DNA of 64,000 nt from Bradyrhizobium sp. CB82 (GTDB lineage: Bacteria; Pseudomonadota; Alphaproteobacteria; Rhizobiales; Xanthobacteraceae). Shown here piece after piece: positions 63,559 through 64,000 of this stretch. The number at the start of each line of letters is the position of its first letter. Within the stretch, counting starts at the first letter, position 1. A program made the position numbers and the translations under genes. The stretch covers positions 8,871,001 through 8,935,000 of the forward strand of contig NZ_CP121650.1 in the NCBI RefSeq assembly GCF_029714405.1. Reading direction: 5' to 3'. The notes beneath the pieces are model-generated. The model ran no database searches. It was not told the DNA's origin and saw only the letters and a list, made by a program, of their open reading frames with translations.

Positions 63559-64000
63559 ATGAGCATTTATGACGAGAGCGACGGTAACGAACACCCCATG
63601 CTGCGAAGGTTGATCAATCTGGGGCTATTCCTGCTGGCGCAGGGGATTGCCGTGATCCTGATCGCCTTCGTAGCCCTGCTCGTGAGCTTCGTGCCGAGCT
63701 GGTCGGTCACGTCAGAGCAGGCAAGCCTGCTGCAACCAGGCGAGGCCCGTTCCGGGACGCTGCTTCTGAAGGACGACGGCGCCACCACGGAAGCCCTCCG
63801 TCTCGGCATCGACGTCGACGTCACCGTCTCCGGCCCGACGCTGCGCGCCCGAGTCACGCAGGTGTTCAGGAATCCCACCAAGGACTGGGTCGAAGCGACC
63901 TATGTCTATCCGATGGCCAGCAACGGCGCGGTCGACACGCTGAAGATGGTGGTCGGCGACCGCGTCATCGTCGGCGACATCAAGGAGCGGCAGCAGGCGC
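63559..64000 (+). CDS. VIT-domain membrane protein, sortase-target-like (truncated by window edge)
   Basis: Only the first 147 codons are present, with no stop before the window end. ATG at 63559 is preceded by GGTGAG. A cytoplasmic N-terminal stretch leads to one membrane helix (about 19-44, LGLFLLAQGIAVILIAFVAL). The following segment (LRARVTQVFRNPTKDWVEATYVYPM) is typical of the vault/inter-alpha-trypsin (VIT) domain. In proteobacteria this layout belongs to proteins with a VIT plus von Willebrand A domain that are targets of a dedicated sortase. The rest, including any vWA or LPxTG-like signal, lies outside the window. Confidence 0.75.
   Translation, partial: MSIYDESDGNEHPMLRRLINLGLFLLAQGIAVILIAFVALLVSFVPSWSVTSEQASLLQPGEARSGTLLLKDDGATTEALRLGIDVDVTVSGPTLRARVTQVFRNPTKDWVEATYVYPMASNGAVDTLKMVVGDRVIVGDIKERQQA

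Overview
This is a GC-rich chromosomal window from an alphaproteobacterium, most likely Bradyrhizobium or a close relative (Nitrobacteraceae). The reasons are the codon bias, the density of acyl-CoA dehydrogenases, CoA ligases and orphan periplasmic binding proteins, and several families of short palindromic intergenic repeats typical of that group. I see no rRNA, tRNA, transposase, phage gene or CRISPR array. About 57 protein genes can be supported, one of them frameshifted and one cut by the right window edge.

Layout. 165-5725: a TRAP-type periplasmic binding protein with no DctQM permease, followed by two histidine kinases (the second with an N-terminal receiver) and an OmpR-type regulator, probably one signalling operon. 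6058-6669: an ECF sigma factor with no visible anti-sigma gene, preceded by a perfect hairpin and followed by a terminator. 7141-8432: a CcdA-like electron carrier and a thioredoxin, closed by a strong terminator. 8548-11684: a duplicated membrane/PH-like protein, an L,D-transpeptidase and an AapJ-type binding protein. 11948-19597: a heterodimer-like pair of acyl-CoA dehydrogenases, an AhpD/CMD-fold protein, a VOC protein, an MFS transporter and a prolyl oligopeptidase. 20725-25384: a compact sulfur-oxidation operon, soxX-Y-Z-A-K-B plus a secreted DsrE-like protein. It is followed at 25611 by a persulfide-dioxygenase/rhodanese fusion, so thiosulfate oxidation and sulfane-sulfur handling sit together, without soxCD.

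26749-40545 holds transport genes: a frameshifted MFS gene, an intact MFS gene, a LolD/FtsX-type ABC exporter coupled to an AttH/CrtC-like lipocalin protein, a MAPEG protein, a Liv-type binding protein, and an RND efflux permease plus lipoprotein adaptor with a palindromic operator candidate in front. 40981-62390 looks like a catabolic island. It has an iron-type alcohol dehydrogenase/maleylacetate reductase, two CoA ligases, an SDR, two beta-keto acid cleavage enzymes (BKACE), a complete five-gene oligopeptide-type ABC importer, a biotin-dependent acyl-CoA carboxylase (alpha and beta), an AraC regulator, a GST and two acyl-CoA dehydrogenases. The set resembles acyclic-terpene or leucine-type degradation of beta-methyl-branched acyl-CoAs, but the matching hydratase and lyase are absent and BKACEs are present instead. 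The second CoA ligase starts inside a seven-unit 15-bp tandem repeat. The window ends with an XRE regulator and a truncated VIT-domain (sortase-target-like) membrane protein.

Functions are inferred from motifs and context read directly from the sequence; no database search was run.
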